DNA of 64,000 bases, from assembly GCA_015057115.1 (NCBI GenBank), contig SVEZ01000003.1, positions 1 through 64,000 of the forward strand, written 5' to 3'. Both the position numbers and the translations under genes were made by a program. This DNA comes from Lachnospiraceae bacterium. GTDB lineage: Bacteria > Bacillota > Clostridia > Lachnospirales > Lachnospiraceae. The notes beneath the pieces are model-generated. The model was not told the origin of the DNA. It made no database searches and saw only the letters and a list, made by a program, of their open reading frames with translations. Shown here in pieces: positions 43,580-52,633 of this stretch (its first letter is position 1; every line of letters begins with the position of its first letter).

Positions 43580-44898
43580 TGACCACGAAAGAAGCAAAAG
43601 AATTTTTGGAATATTTACGGCAGAAGGGCTCCATACTGGGTATGGAGTCTATTCGTCGTTTATGCGATAAAATCGGAAATCCCCAGGAATATGGTAGGAT
43701 TATTCATATTGCGGGAACCAACGGAAAGGGTTCAACGGGAAAACTGTTGGAGGCAGCTTTCATGGCAGCAGGCTACAAGGTTGGTAGATACAGTTCTCCT
43801 GCAGTATTTGCCTATGAAGAGATTATTCAGGTAAACGGTAAAAATATTTCCTGGGAAGAATTAACAAGTCTGTTTGAGCAGTTAAAGCAGGCCTGCGATG
43901 GAATAGAAGATGAAGGGCATCCTTGTCCCACCAGTTTTGAGGCAGAAACCGCAGCTGCTTTTTTGTATTTTAAGGAGCAGCAGTGTGATTTTTCCATTAT
44001 TGAGGTGGGTATGGGAGGCAGAACGGATGCCACCAATGTTTTAATGAACCCGGTGGCAAGTGTGATTACTTCCATTAGCAAAGACCACACGGGATTTTTA
44101 GGAAACACCCTTGCTGAAATTGCGGGAATGAAGGCAGGAATCATTAAGAAATGCGGCGTGGTGATAAAGCTTTTTCAGGAAGGCGAGGTTAACCGGGCAA
44201 TAGAAGAAGAGATTACAAAGGTGCAGGGCTCTTGCAAGAATTTATTCTGGGCAAGAAAAGAAGAGTATCCGGTGGCTTCCATGAAGATTGGTGGCATGAC
44301 GGTACAGGATGGAAAGACAGCCTGGAATTTTGCCCTTACGGGAGCATGCCAGCAGGAAAATATCGCCTGTGCCATAACTACCTTAAAGGCGTTGGAAGAA
44401 GCGGGAGTTTTCCCACTTTCGGAAAAAGCGGAAGCCATCAAAGAGGCATGGACGCAGACAAAATGGCCGGGACGGTTTGAAAAAATCAGCAATAAGCCTT
44501 TATGTATCATTGATGGCTGCCATAATCCGGATGCCGCAGGAAAACTGCGGGAAACGGTGCAGGAGCTTTTGAAGGGGTACCGGATTCACTTTGTCATCGG
44601 CGTTTTAAAGGATAAGGACTATGACCGGATTTTTGAACAGGTATTGCCGTTGGGAGTGGATGCCATTTGCGTAACACCTAAGGGCCCCAGGGGATTGGCG
44701 GCAGAGGAACTTTCCAAAGTAGCAAAGCGGTATTTGCCGGAGGTGGAATGCCGGGACAGCGTGGAAGCTGCGGTAGAAAGTGCTTTTGAAAAATGTATTA
44801 AGAAACGGGATATGGTGCTGGGCTTTGGCTCTTTATCCTATTTGGGAGAGGTAAAAGACTATGTCAATGGAATATGTCAATCGTCTGATTCAGAATGA
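43579..44898 (+). CDS. folC: Folylpolyglutamate synthase / dihydrofolate synthase
   Basis: 439 residues. Mur-ligase fold with P-loop HIAGTNGKGSTGKLLEAA (about residues 47-64), SSPAVFAYEEIIQVNGK, SIIEVGMGGRTDATNVL, SISKDHTGFLGNTLAEIAGM and DGCHNPDAA. Adds glutamates to folates. Starts on the preceding stop codon (TAATG), so it is translationally coupled to the topoisomerase; other folate genes are 10 kb downstream. Confidence 0.95.
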   Translation: MTTKEAKEFLEYLRQKGSILGMESIRRLCDKIGNPQEYGRIIHIAGTNGKGSTGKLLEAAFMAAGYKVGRYSSPAVFAYEEIIQVNGKNISWEELTSLFEQLKQACDGIEDEGHPCPTSFEAETAAAFLYFKEQQCDFSIIEVGMGGRTDATNVLMNPVASVITSISKDHTGFLGNTLAEIAGMKAGIIKKCGVVIKLFQEGEVNRAIEEEITKVQGSCKNLFWARKEEYPVASMKIGGMTVQDGKTAWNFALTGACQQENIACAITTLKALEEAGVFPLSEKAEAIKEAWTQTKWPGRFEKISNKPLCIIDGCHNPDAAGKLRETVQELLKGYRIHFVIGVLKDKDYDRIFEQVLPLGVDAICVTPKGPRGLAAEELSKVAKRYLPEVECRDSVEAAVESAFEKCIKKRDMVLGFGSLSYLGEVKDYVNGICQSSDSE

Positions 44899-45352
44899 GA
44901 CCTATTTAAAAACCATGAAGGAGATTCATGACAGGGAGCGAACTCGAATCTTTTGCCATCATGGATTCAATCATTTGCTGGATGTGGCAAGGATTGCGTA
45001 TATTATGAATTTAGAGTATGAGTTTGGGTTTGAAAAAGAGTTTTTATATTTATGTGCGCTGCTTCACGATATTGGACGGGCCAAAGAATATATTACCGGG
45101 GAGTCTCACGAAGAAGCGGGAGTGCGCCTGGCGGCACAGCTTTTAGATGAAATCGGATATCCGGAGGAAAAGCGGGGAGAGATTCTTCGAAAAGTTGGGG
45201 ATCATCGTCATGCTCCATTGCCGAAAGAAGGAGTGAATCGGGATAATTTTTTCTGGTTCGCGGATAAAAAAGCAAGAAACTGTTTTGCCTGCGGCGCAGC
45301 CAAAGATTGCAACTGGCCCATGGAGAAACGCACCATGGAAATACGGTGGTAA
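44861..45352 (+). CDS. HD-domain phosphohydrolase with C-terminal cysteine motif
   Basis: 163 residues. Metal ligands follow H...HD...H...D: HHGFNHLLDVARIAY, LLHDIGRAKEY, SHEEAG and DHRHAP. The C-terminal part has WFADKKARNCFACGAAKDC, a small cysteine motif (C-x2-C-x5-C) that may bind metal. Likely hydrolyses a phosphate ester or nucleotide. The ATG lies 38 bp inside folC (GGGAGAGG upstream), so the two are coupled. Confidence 0.85.
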   Translation: MSMEYVNRLIQNETYLKTMKEIHDRERTRIFCHHGFNHLLDVARIAYIMNLEYEFGFEKEFLYLCALLHDIGRAKEYITGESHEEAGVRLAAQLLDEIGYPEEKRGEILRKVGDHRHAPLPKEGVNRDNFFWFADKKARNCFACGAAKDCNWPMEKRTMEIRW

Positions 45353-45393
45353 TGAGTAATTATTAAAATTGAACGATTGATTCACACAATTTT

Positions 45394-45445
45394 AAGCCTT
45401 TTTTCGCGAAAGTTTGCGGAAGAAGGCTTTTATTTGTGTTATAAT
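45394..45445 (+). terminator. Terminator followed by the chemoreceptor promoter
   Basis: AAGCCTT (45394-45400) pairs with AAGGCTT (45423-45429), with TTCGC/GCGGAA inside, followed by TTTATTT. Directly after, TGTTATAAT (45437-45445) is an extended -10 element for the next gene. Confidence 0.65.
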
Positions 45446-45490
45446 ACGGTTGCTCAAAAAGTTATTATATATTTTTAAAGGGGTGTTTTG

Positions 45491-47527
45491 ATGAACAAAA
45501 GAATATCAGGAAAACTGATGGCCGGAATTATTCCGGTTGTAATTTTGGCATTATTAGGAGTAAGCTTCGGCTTTATTTTTACTGCCAACAAACAATTTGA
45601 GATTCTGACCAAGGAGAAAATGGATGCAGAATTAAGCGGTACCAAGAGCAAGATTGAAGATATCATGCATGCATCGGAGTATACCACAGATGCATTGGCA
45701 TCATCCGTCGGCAAAGAGATTGAGGCAGATGAGGATTTAACCCACTATGGGGATGTAATCAGCGACCTGGTACACAACAGTGATTACATTGTTGCTATCG
45801 GATTTTTTATGGATCCGTCGGTTTATAAGAATGAGCTGACCAATTTCTATTGGACGGAGGCCAGCAGTGGCGTGGATTTCGTGGATGTCAGCGATATGTC
45901 CATGGATGACAAAGACTGGTTCCAGACGGTAAAATCCACCGGAACCCATTATTATACCGAGACCTATGTGGATACTACCATCGGTATTCTGATGACATCT
46001 TACGTGGCGCCGATTTTTGACAAAAGTGGTAACTTCATCGGTGTAGTCAATACGGATATTGATATGAGTGCCGTACAAAACATTGTTGACAGCGTAAAGA
46101 TTGGTAAAACCGGTTGCGCTAAGTTGATTACAAAAGCGGGACTTTTTGTCAGCGGAGTGGAGAAAGACCAGGTTTTAAAGGCGGATATTGCGAAAGACAA
46201 GGAATATGGTCTGAAGGATGTAAGCAAGAAGATTATCAATGCAGATACCTTTAACAGTACCGTTAAGGGAACAAAGAAGACCTATAACGTTTATACTTCC
46301 GCATTTGACAGTTACGATTGGATTCTGACCATTTTAATCGAACAGAACGAGTTGCGCGAGGCCATTTCCTCCATTACCGTCGTGGCATGTATTGTAGGTG
46401 TAGTTGCCATTGTAGGTTTGATTATTATGATCTGGCTTCTTGCAAGAGGTATTACCAAGAAGCTGGGAGCTGTACAGAACCGTTCCAAGGCTATGGCCGA
46501 GGGTGATTTCTCCATGGCAGCCCTTCAGGTTAAGGGTAAAGATGAAATTGCCAGTGTGACGTCCGCGTTGAATGAGATGTTGGAGGCAAACCGAACAGAG
46601 ATGACAGAGATTTCCAAGAACTCGTCTGTTGTCAGTGATAACTGTGAGACCCTGCGAAATGCGGTAAACGAATTACAGGAAAGCTTTGAACAGATTAATC
46701 AGGCGATTTACGGTATCAGTAATGCCATGATTGATAACAGTGCAACTACTGAGGAATTAACTGCTTCCGTTGTAGAAGTGAAGGATGTGGTTGTGGATCT
46801 GGCAGGCAAGGCTACAGAAAGTGAGAACATGTCTAAGGAGATTATGGATCGAGCAACCCAGATCAACAAAGACAGTTCCAAGAACTTTGAAGCAGCAATG
46901 CAGTTGACAGAAGAGTATGAGAAGAAACTGGCTGAAAGCATTGATAACTCCAAGGTTGTGGGCGATATCGAAATCATGGCGGATGCCATTAACGAAATTG
47001 CAGACCAGATTAACCTGTTATCCTTAAATGCTTCCATCGAGGCTGCAAGAGCAGGTGAGGCGGGTCGTGGATTCGCTGTTGTTGCCGGAGAAATCGGTAA
47101 CCTGGCAGCACAGACCAGCCAGACCGTTTCCAATATCCAGAACACCATTGTTAAGGTACATGATGCGGTTGACCAGTTGGTTGGCAACTCCAATTCCCTG
47201 ATCAAGTTCTTAAACGAGAACGTGGCTCCGGATTACAAATCCTTTGTGGATATGTCTGTACAGTATCAGGATGATGCGGAAAACATCAAAGAAATTTCTG
47301 TATATGTAAGCAACATTGCAGAGAACTTAAGAAGCAGTATGGAAGATGTAAATATTGCAATTCAGAATATTGCAGATGCATCCCAGACTGCTGCTACCGA
47401 CAGTAGTGTGATTATGGATCAGGTGGATTCCGTTACCTCTCATGTGGAAAACGTGGGACAGATTTCATCCGAACAGCAGGAAGTTGCTCAAGTATTGGAT
47501 GATGTGGTAAGCAGATATAAGCTGTAA
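45491..47527 (+). CDS. Methyl-accepting chemotaxis protein with dCache sensor
   Basis: 678 residues; ATG 45491 with AAAGGGG upstream. First transmembrane helix (IIPVVILALLGVSFGFIFTA), an extracellular dCache_1 ligand domain (about residues 35-280, with DWFQTVKSTGTHYYTETYVD, APIFDKSGNFIGVVNTDI), second membrane helix (VACIVGVVAIVGLIIMIWLL), HAMP, and a cytoplasmic coiled coil whose tip reads INLLSLNASIEAARAGEAGR. It controls CheA in a motile cell. dCache domains often bind amino acids; the ligand here is unknown. It lacks a C-terminal CheR pentapeptide. Confidence 0.93.
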   Translation: MNKRISGKLMAGIIPVVILALLGVSFGFIFTANKQFEILTKEKMDAELSGTKSKIEDIMHASEYTTDALASSVGKEIEADEDLTHYGDVISDLVHNSDYIVAIGFFMDPSVYKNELTNFYWTEASSGVDFVDVSDMSMDDKDWFQTVKSTGTHYYTETYVDTTIGILMTSYVAPIFDKSGNFIGVVNTDIDMSAVQNIVDSVKIGKTGCAKLITKAGLFVSGVEKDQVLKADIAKDKEYGLKDVSKKIINADTFNSTVKGTKKTYNVYTSAFDSYDWILTILIEQNELREAISSITVVACIVGVVAIVGLIIMIWLLARGITKKLGAVQNRSKAMAEGDFSMAALQVKGKDEIASVTSALNEMLEANRTEMTEISKNSSVVSDNCETLRNAVNELQESFEQINQAIYGISNAMIDNSATTEELTASVVEVKDVVVDLAGKATESENMSKEIMDRATQINKDSSKNFEAAMQLTEEYEKKLAESIDNSKVVGDIEIMADAINEIADQINLLSLNASIEAARAGEAGRGFAVVAGEIGNLAAQTSQTVSNIQNTIVKVHDAVDQLVGNSNSLIKFLNENVAPDYKSFVDMSVQYQDDAENIKEISVYVSNIAENLRSSMEDVNIAIQNIADASQTAATDSSVIMDQVDSVTSHVENVGQISSEQQEVAQVLDDVVSRYKL

Positions 47528-47543
47528 AAAGAAAAAGCTACAG

Positions 47544-47590
47544 GGCTCGCAAGTGCATGAATATCATGTGCCTGCGGGCTTTTCTTTTTG
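47544..47590 (+). terminator. Intrinsic terminator after the chemoreceptor
   Basis: GGCTCGCA (about 47544-47551) pairs with TGCGGGC (47573-47579), with GTGCATGA/TCATGTGC inside, followed by TTTTCTTTTT. Confidence 0.85.
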
Positions 47591-47692
47591 AAAAATGATA
47601 CAAATATGTTAAATAAATGTAAAATTTTCTTGCACAAATAACCGTAATAGGATAGGATAAATATAACTGGCATGGATTGGGGAGGAAAAGAA

Positions 47693-48772
47693 ATGTTAGT
47701 CTATCTTGTAAGCGGCATTATGATTATTACGGCCATATTGCCGGCAATCTGGTGGTTACTATACGGAAGAGATAAAGAAATTGTGGAAACCGTGGAGTTT
47801 TATCCGCCGGATGATATGACGCCTGCGGAGATTGCCTACGCTCTGGATGAGTATCTGGATGATGAAGAGTTGATGTATATGGTTTTTTATCTGGCAGACA
47901 AGGGAGTTATCGGCATAGAACCGGAGGATACCCACTTTGTTTTAAAATTTTTGAAAAAGGCGGAGGCGGAAGAGCCGGACTATGTGGAAACCTTTTTGGA
48001 GTGGCTATTTCCGGGACGAGAGCGGGAATATCGGACCAATCGGTCTCCCTTTATGTCTATGGAGCCGGTGGGAAAAATGCGGGATCAGGTAAGAGAAGCT
48101 TACGAAGGAAAGTACGGTGACGTGTATTCCTTAAAGTCGGATAAAAAGCGATGGGCCTGTGTTACGCTTATGGACATTAACCTGTGGCTGATTTGTCCCC
48201 TGTCAGTTGGATTTCGTGAAAGTTATATGGCTATAGGAGCCATGATGTTTATCAGTCTCACAGTATTTGCAGCCTGGGGAGGCTTTGATAATTACAGACT
48301 GAATAAGAAAAAGGGTATAATCCAAATTCTATCCGGAACGCTGCTTACCGTCGGAGGGTTGGGAAGTTGGGGAGCTATGATGAATACCCTTTCATCCAGC
48401 GTACATATTTATGTTTTCTGGATAGTGGAAGTCATCATCTTTTTCTTTTCCATGATTATGCACCGGCGTTCGGATAAGAGCCGGGAGATTATGGGAAGAC
48501 TTTACGGCTTTCGAACTTTTATTAAAGAAGCGGAATATGACAAGATTCAGAAGTTGGTGGATGAAGATCCCAATTATTTTTTTCGGATTTTACCCTATGC
48601 GGCAGTGCTGGGATTGGAAACCAACTGGAGCAAGCATTTTTCCGGTATCGCTTGTGGCGGCGGAAAGTGGTATTGGTCGGAAAAAGAGGAGATTAAGACT
48701 CACGACAGTCAGTGGTACGGTGACATGATGCGAAGCTGTGCCAAGAGCATGGTTCCGAAAAAGACAACATAG
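47693..48772 (+). CDS. DUF2207-type membrane protein, lacking the N-terminal extracellular part
   Basis: 359 residues; ATG 47693 with GGGGAGG upstream is preferred over ATG 47672. One N-terminal membrane helix (LVSGIMIITAILPAIWWLLY) is followed by a cytoplasmic segment PPDDMTPAEIAYALDEYLDD, three or so further helices, and LYGFRTFIKEAEYDKI plus FRILPYAAVLGLETNWSKHF, the conserved DUF2207 C-terminus. The extracellular N-terminal half of full DUF2207 proteins is absent. It opens a three-gene module with SPFH and zinc-ribbon proteins, as in B. subtilis ydjGHI. Exact role unknown. Confidence 0.8.
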   Translation: MLVYLVSGIMIITAILPAIWWLLYGRDKEIVETVEFYPPDDMTPAEIAYALDEYLDDEELMYMVFYLADKGVIGIEPEDTHFVLKFLKKAEAEEPDYVETFLEWLFPGREREYRTNRSPFMSMEPVGKMRDQVREAYEGKYGDVYSLKSDKKRWACVTLMDINLWLICPLSVGFRESYMAIGAMMFISLTVFAAWGGFDNYRLNKKKGIIQILSGTLLTVGGLGSWGAMMNTLSSSVHIYVFWIVEVIIFFFSMIMHRRSDKSREIMGRLYGFRTFIKEAEYDKIQKLVDEDPNYFFRILPYAAVLGLETNWSKHFSGIACGGGKWYWSEKEEIKTHDSQWYGDMMRSCAKSMVPKKTT

Positions 48773-48807
48773 TTTATAATTATTTTTACCATACAAGGAG
48801 GAGAATT

Positions 48808-49989
48808 ATGGGTTTTATTAAGGCATTTGCAGGTGCTCTTTCCGGCACCTTTGCAGATCAGTGGCTTGACGTAATTGTGCCGGCGGATGCACCGGCAACG
48901 GCGGGAGTGATTCCGGCGGTACAGAAGGGAAAGAATGAGGGAAGAGGAGCGAATACCAAGGGTTCTGACGGAATCATTACGGATGGAAGTAAGATTATGG
49001 TTCCGGATGGGTATGCGTTAATCACCTTACAGGATAATGCGGTAACCGGTTTTATTTCTGATGTGGGAGGATATACTTATTCTTCCGGTGATCAGAATAC
49101 ACAGTCTATTTTCTCCGGCGGAGGAATTGTAGAAGGACTGATTAAACAGACCTTTGAGCGTTTCAAATTCGGCGGAATACCGGGTTCCAAGCAGACTGCA
49201 GTTTATGTAAATTTGAAGGAGATTCCCAATAACCGTTTTGGCACTCAGTCTGAAATCTACTGGGATGATATGTACATGAATGCCCAGGTGGGGGCTATGG
49301 TACGCGGAATTTACAGCCTGAAGATTACAGACCCTATTGCTTTTGTTAAAGGCTTTGTTCCGGCTTCTTATATTACCGGAGGAAAGATTTTTGATTTTGC
49401 GGATATGGATAATGAAGCCGGTGAGCAGTTGTTCACAGAGGTTGTAGGTTCCCTTTCTGCAGCATTTTCCAACTATTCCAACGATCCAGCCAGAGGAAAT
49501 CGTATGGCAAAGATTCAGGGAGACCAGTTGGGATTTGCAAAGACCTTATCTGAGGTAGTGGAGGAAAACTATCAATGGAAATCCGATCGTGGATTGGAAA
49601 TTACCAAGGTTGCCATTGCAGCCATCGAATATGATGAGGACAGCAAGCATCTTCTTTCCGATGTAAAGAAGGCAGATGCGTTATCCGGAGCCAGAGGAAA
49701 TTCCTTTATGCAGCAGTCTGTTGCCAGAGGTATGCAGGCAGCCGGTGAAAATGGCGGCGGTGCCATGGGCATGGGCTTCATGGGCATGGGAATGAACATG
49801 GTAGGTGCCGGGGTTGCAGGCTTACAGCAACCGGTAGGCGGACAGATGCAGCAGCCACAGCAACCACAGCAGCAGGCAGCACCTGCAGAGGATCCGGTTG
49901 CTAAGTTGAAACAGATGAAAGAGCTTCTGGATGCGGGTATCGTTACCCAGGAAGAATTTGATGCGGCAAAAGCAAAATTCTTAGGATAA
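48808..49989 (+). CDS. ydjI: SPFH/virion-core family protein with SHOCT tail (YdjI-like)
   Basis: 393 residues. The SPFH-like domain (about residues 25-270) includes DWLDVIVP-type ADQWLDVIVPADA, GYALITLQDNAVTGFISDVG and YMNAQVGAMVRGIYSLKITD. A Gly/Met-rich and Gln/Pro-rich linker (GMGFMGMGMNMVG, QQPQQPQQQ) leads to a SHOCT motif DPVAKLKQMKELLDAGIVTQ (oligomerisation). In B. subtilis YdjI works with YdjG/YdjH and the PspA homologue YdjF in membrane-stress response. No PspA is present here. Confidence 0.85.
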   Translation: MGFIKAFAGALSGTFADQWLDVIVPADAPATAGVIPAVQKGKNEGRGANTKGSDGIITDGSKIMVPDGYALITLQDNAVTGFISDVGGYTYSSGDQNTQSIFSGGGIVEGLIKQTFERFKFGGIPGSKQTAVYVNLKEIPNNRFGTQSEIYWDDMYMNAQVGAMVRGIYSLKITDPIAFVKGFVPASYITGGKIFDFADMDNEAGEQLFTEVVGSLSAAFSNYSNDPARGNRMAKIQGDQLGFAKTLSEVVEENYQWKSDRGLEITKVAIAAIEYDEDSKHLLSDVKKADALSGARGNSFMQQSVARGMQAAGENGGGAMGMGFMGMGMNMVGAGVAGLQQPVGGQMQQPQQPQQQAAPAEDPVAKLKQMKELLDAGIVTQEEFDAAKAKFLG

Positions 49990-50004
49990 TGAGGGATGCG
50001 TACC

Positions 50005-51435
50005 ATGGAAGAGAAGAAGATTATTGATACCGCAGGAAGCGGCATAGACGGACAGAATAAATGTCCCAAATGCGGTGCTACGGATATCAGCTTAAACGAA
50101 AAAACAGGAGAGCTTCGTTGCAATTTCTGCCGACATACCTTTATGGCAGAGGCTTTGGAAGATATGAAATCCGGTGTGGGAGATTTAACCGGGGAGCAGA
50201 TTGGAAGCGGAGCCGTTGATATTGATAAAAATGCAGAAACCATGGTTACCTTGAAATGTTCCAGTTGTGGAGCAGAGGTAGTGGTGGACTTAAGCGAAAG
50301 TACCCATGCCAGATGTCACTGGTGCCGGAACACCTTGTCCATTAATTCCAAGGTGCCAAACGGTGCGGTTCCGGATGTGGTATTGCCTTTCAAGATGAAA
50401 AAGGAAGAGGCAAAACAACGTATCGAGGACTATGTGGGACAGCGTAAGTTTTTTGCCAATAAAAAGTTTAAGAGTGAATTCTCCACGGAAAATGTTATGG
50501 GTGTATACTTCCCATACATGTTGGTGGACATGAAGGGACACGCCACCTTCACAGGCTATGGAGAGCATGAGAAGGATAGTTACAAGGTTACGGAAGGCTC
50601 CGGAGATGATAAAACGGAAAAAACCGTATATATTGTTGAAGGGTATGATGTAAAGCGTGAATGTGATGTGGAAATTGATGATTTGGCAGTGGAATCCAGT
50701 TCCCGTCGTGCCGGAGCGTCCCAGGTAAACGAAACCAATAACATCATTAACGCAATTTTACCTTTCGATACCGAGAATTGTGTGAAGTATGATGCCAACT
50801 ACTTAAAGGGCTATACTTCCGAGAAGCGTGATACCAATAAGTCGGATTTGCAGGAGATTGTAGACAGTCAGGAACAGGAAGCTGTAAAATTTGCCTTAAA
50901 CGATACCCTGGAGCATTATGACCGTGGTGTAGAATGGAAATCTATTAACATCGAGAAACAGGGTGAAAAATGGCTGGCAGCTTACCTGCCGGTATGGCTT
51001 TATTCCTATGTGGAAAATGCAGGTACAAGCAAAGCATTAACCCACTATGTGGCAGTTAATGCCAGAACTTCCGAAACCATAGGAAGTGTGCCTCTTAACA
51101 AAAGCAGAATCGGCTCCTTCACAGCCATGATAGGTGCCATCATTGCAGCAGTATTGTTGGGATATTTTGCTTGGTCTTCTCCGGGACTTGAGGTAAAAGA
51201 GCTTGCAATATCTGTGGGTGTTGCGGCAATAATAGCCTTTGCATACTTCTCTACAATTTATAATAAGTATCGTAATGTAAATGAGCGACATTACTTTGAA
51301 GAAGAGACGAAGATAGAGCTAAAGAATATACAAAAAGAAGACAACTACAAAAAGAAATACGAAACAAAAGATGCAACTTTACTGGATGCCAATAATAGGG
51401 ATGTGAATATTGTGAAGCTGGATGGAAAGCATTAA
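50005..51435 (+). CDS. ydjG: TFIIB-type zinc-ribbon membrane protein (YdjG-like)
   Basis: About 476 residues; ATG 50005 is favoured because GAGGG at 49991-49995 would abut the earlier ATG 49996. Two zinc ribbons: CPKCGATDI...CNFCRHTF (about residues 20-45) and CSSCGAEV...CHWCRNTL (about 85-110). A long central domain (VVLPFKMKKEEAKQRIEDYV) is followed by two membrane helices (SFTAMIGAIIAAVLLGYFAW, ISVGVAAIIAFAYFSTIY) and a basic cytoplasmic tail. Likely membrane receptor of a Psp-type module with the two preceding genes. Confidence 0.82.
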   Translation: MEEKKIIDTAGSGIDGQNKCPKCGATDISLNEKTGELRCNFCRHTFMAEALEDMKSGVGDLTGEQIGSGAVDIDKNAETMVTLKCSSCGAEVVVDLSESTHARCHWCRNTLSINSKVPNGAVPDVVLPFKMKKEEAKQRIEDYVGQRKFFANKKFKSEFSTENVMGVYFPYMLVDMKGHATFTGYGEHEKDSYKVTEGSGDDKTEKTVYIVEGYDVKRECDVEIDDLAVESSSRRAGASQVNETNNIINAILPFDTENCVKYDANYLKGYTSEKRDTNKSDLQEIVDSQEQEAVKFALNDTLEHYDRGVEWKSINIEKQGEKWLAAYLPVWLYSYVENAGTSKALTHYVAVNARTSETIGSVPLNKSRIGSFTAMIGAIIAAVLLGYFAWSSPGLEVKELAISVGVAAIIAFAYFSTIYNKYRNVNERHYFEEETKIELKNIQKEDNYKKKYETKDATLLDANNRDVNIVKLDGKH

Positions 51436-51441
51436 AACAAT

Positions 51442-51472
51442 AAAAGAGTATCGGGAGGCCGGTGCTCTTTTT
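51442..51472 (+). terminator. Intrinsic terminator after the ydjGHI-like module
   Basis: AAAAGAG (about 51442-51448) pairs with CTCTTTTT (51465-51472), with interrupted inner pairing TATCGG/CCGGTG. Confidence 0.7.
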
Positions 51473-51474
51473 GC

Positions 51475-51540
51475 CATTCGTCCCAGAAAAATCTACATTC
51501 GTCCCAGAAAGTTTTTTTTAGTGTTGAAATCTAGTATAAT
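51475..51540 (+). promoter_or_regulatory. LytTR-type direct repeats upstream of a weak promoter
   Basis: CATTCGTCCCAGAAA occurs exactly at 51475-51489 and 51496-51510, a 21-bp centre-to-centre spacing, the geometry bound by LytTR-family response regulators. TATAAT follows at 51535-51540 with no good -35 element (only a T run), which fits an activator-dependent promoter for the transglutaminase genes. No LytTR gene lies in this window. Confidence 0.6.
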
Positions 51541-51580
51541 GGACAGGTAGATTAGTTTTACTAAAGAAAGGATGAAAAGG

Positions 51581-52618
51581 ATGAAAAAATTGATGAAAAA
51601 AGCGGCGGCCTTACTTTTGGTGACATGTATGACCATGTCTCTGCCAATAGCTCAGGCAAAGCCGATGCAGGCACAGGCAGGTACTACAGAGAAGGCTTCC
51701 ACCATGAAGCAGCTGGCAAAGATTGTTAGCAAGCATGGTGTAAAAAGAGATGCAAAATTTACCGTAAAATATACCGGAAACAGCAAGGATATTGATAAAA
51801 TGATGAACGATCAGGATTTTACATTTTTTACATCGACCCTTGCACTGATAGATGATCCGTCTACTTCCGATGATGCGGATTATCTGGCAGGAAACTTAAA
51901 TCTTTCCGATGATTACGATGTGTATGCAACGGGTAAAACCATTGTTTTCAAGTTGAAGTATTTTGAAACAAAGAAACAGACCCAATATGTAAATTCCAAG
52001 ATTCCCGGAATTTTAAAAAAGCTGGGTGTCAAGAAGCTTTCCAACTATGATAAGGTTAAGAAGATTCATGACTATGTATGTAAGCTTATTACCTATAAGG
52101 ATGATTACAAGAAATGTTCTTCCATGTATAGCGCATTAAAGAATGGAAAAGGTCTTTGCAATAGCTATGCTTTATGTATGTATAAGCTTTTGACCGAGGC
52201 AGGAGTTCCTTGCAAGTTTGTGGGAGGCATTGCCGGAACAGGAAGAGATTCCGGAGGCCATGCATGGAATATCGTAAAACTGGATGGTAAATGGTATTAT
52301 CTGGACGCTACCTGGGATGACGAAGGCAAGAACAAGATTAGCCATGACTATTTCTTAAAAGGAACCTCAGATTTTGATAAGGCAGATCCTTCCCAGAAGC
52401 ATACCCTGGATAAACCTTATCGTACCGGAGAATTTGCAAAGAAATTCCCTATTGCAAAGAAGGCATACAAGAAGGGAAGCAATGAGGATGATACGGTAGA
52501 TGATGAGGGTAACGATTCCGACTACGAGTATGATGATACAACGGATGATTATGATGAAGGATATGATGATTACGATGATTCCTACGGTTGGGATGATGAC
52601 TATGAGTATGGTGAATAA
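51581..52618 (+). CDS. Secreted transglutaminase-like protein with acidic tail
   Basis: 345 residues from ATG 51581 (AAAGG about nine bases upstream; ATG 51572 abuts it). Signal peptide KKLMKKAAALLLVTCMTMSL, cleavage near AQA. The transglutaminase-like core has the full triad: GLCNSYALCMYKLL (Cys), GGHAWNIVKLDG (His) and YYLDATWDD (Asp). The preceding KIHDYVCKLITY is typical. The last ~50 residues are Asp/Glu/Tyr-rich (DDYDEGYDDYDDSYGWDDDY). Probable extracellular protease-like or cross-linking enzyme at the cell surface. Confidence 0.87.
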   Translation: MKKLMKKAAALLLVTCMTMSLPIAQAKPMQAQAGTTEKASTMKQLAKIVSKHGVKRDAKFTVKYTGNSKDIDKMMNDQDFTFFTSTLALIDDPSTSDDADYLAGNLNLSDDYDVYATGKTIVFKLKYFETKKQTQYVNSKIPGILKKLGVKKLSNYDKVKKIHDYVCKLITYKDDYKKCSSMYSALKNGKGLCNSYALCMYKLLTEAGVPCKFVGGIAGTGRDSGGHAWNIVKLDGKWYYLDATWDDEGKNKISHDYFLKGTSDFDKADPSQKHTLDKPYRTGEFAKKFPIAKKAYKKGSNEDDTVDDEGNDSDYEYDDTTDDYDEGYDDYDDSYGWDDDYEYGE

Positions 52619-52633
52619 TAGCGAGGTGTGGGG

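Noticed and set aside
49572-50243. 223-codon minus-strand ORF rich in Pro and Ser
   Set aside because: Antisense to the Gln/Gly-rich linker of the SPFH protein and the next gene; a shadow of low-complexity codons.
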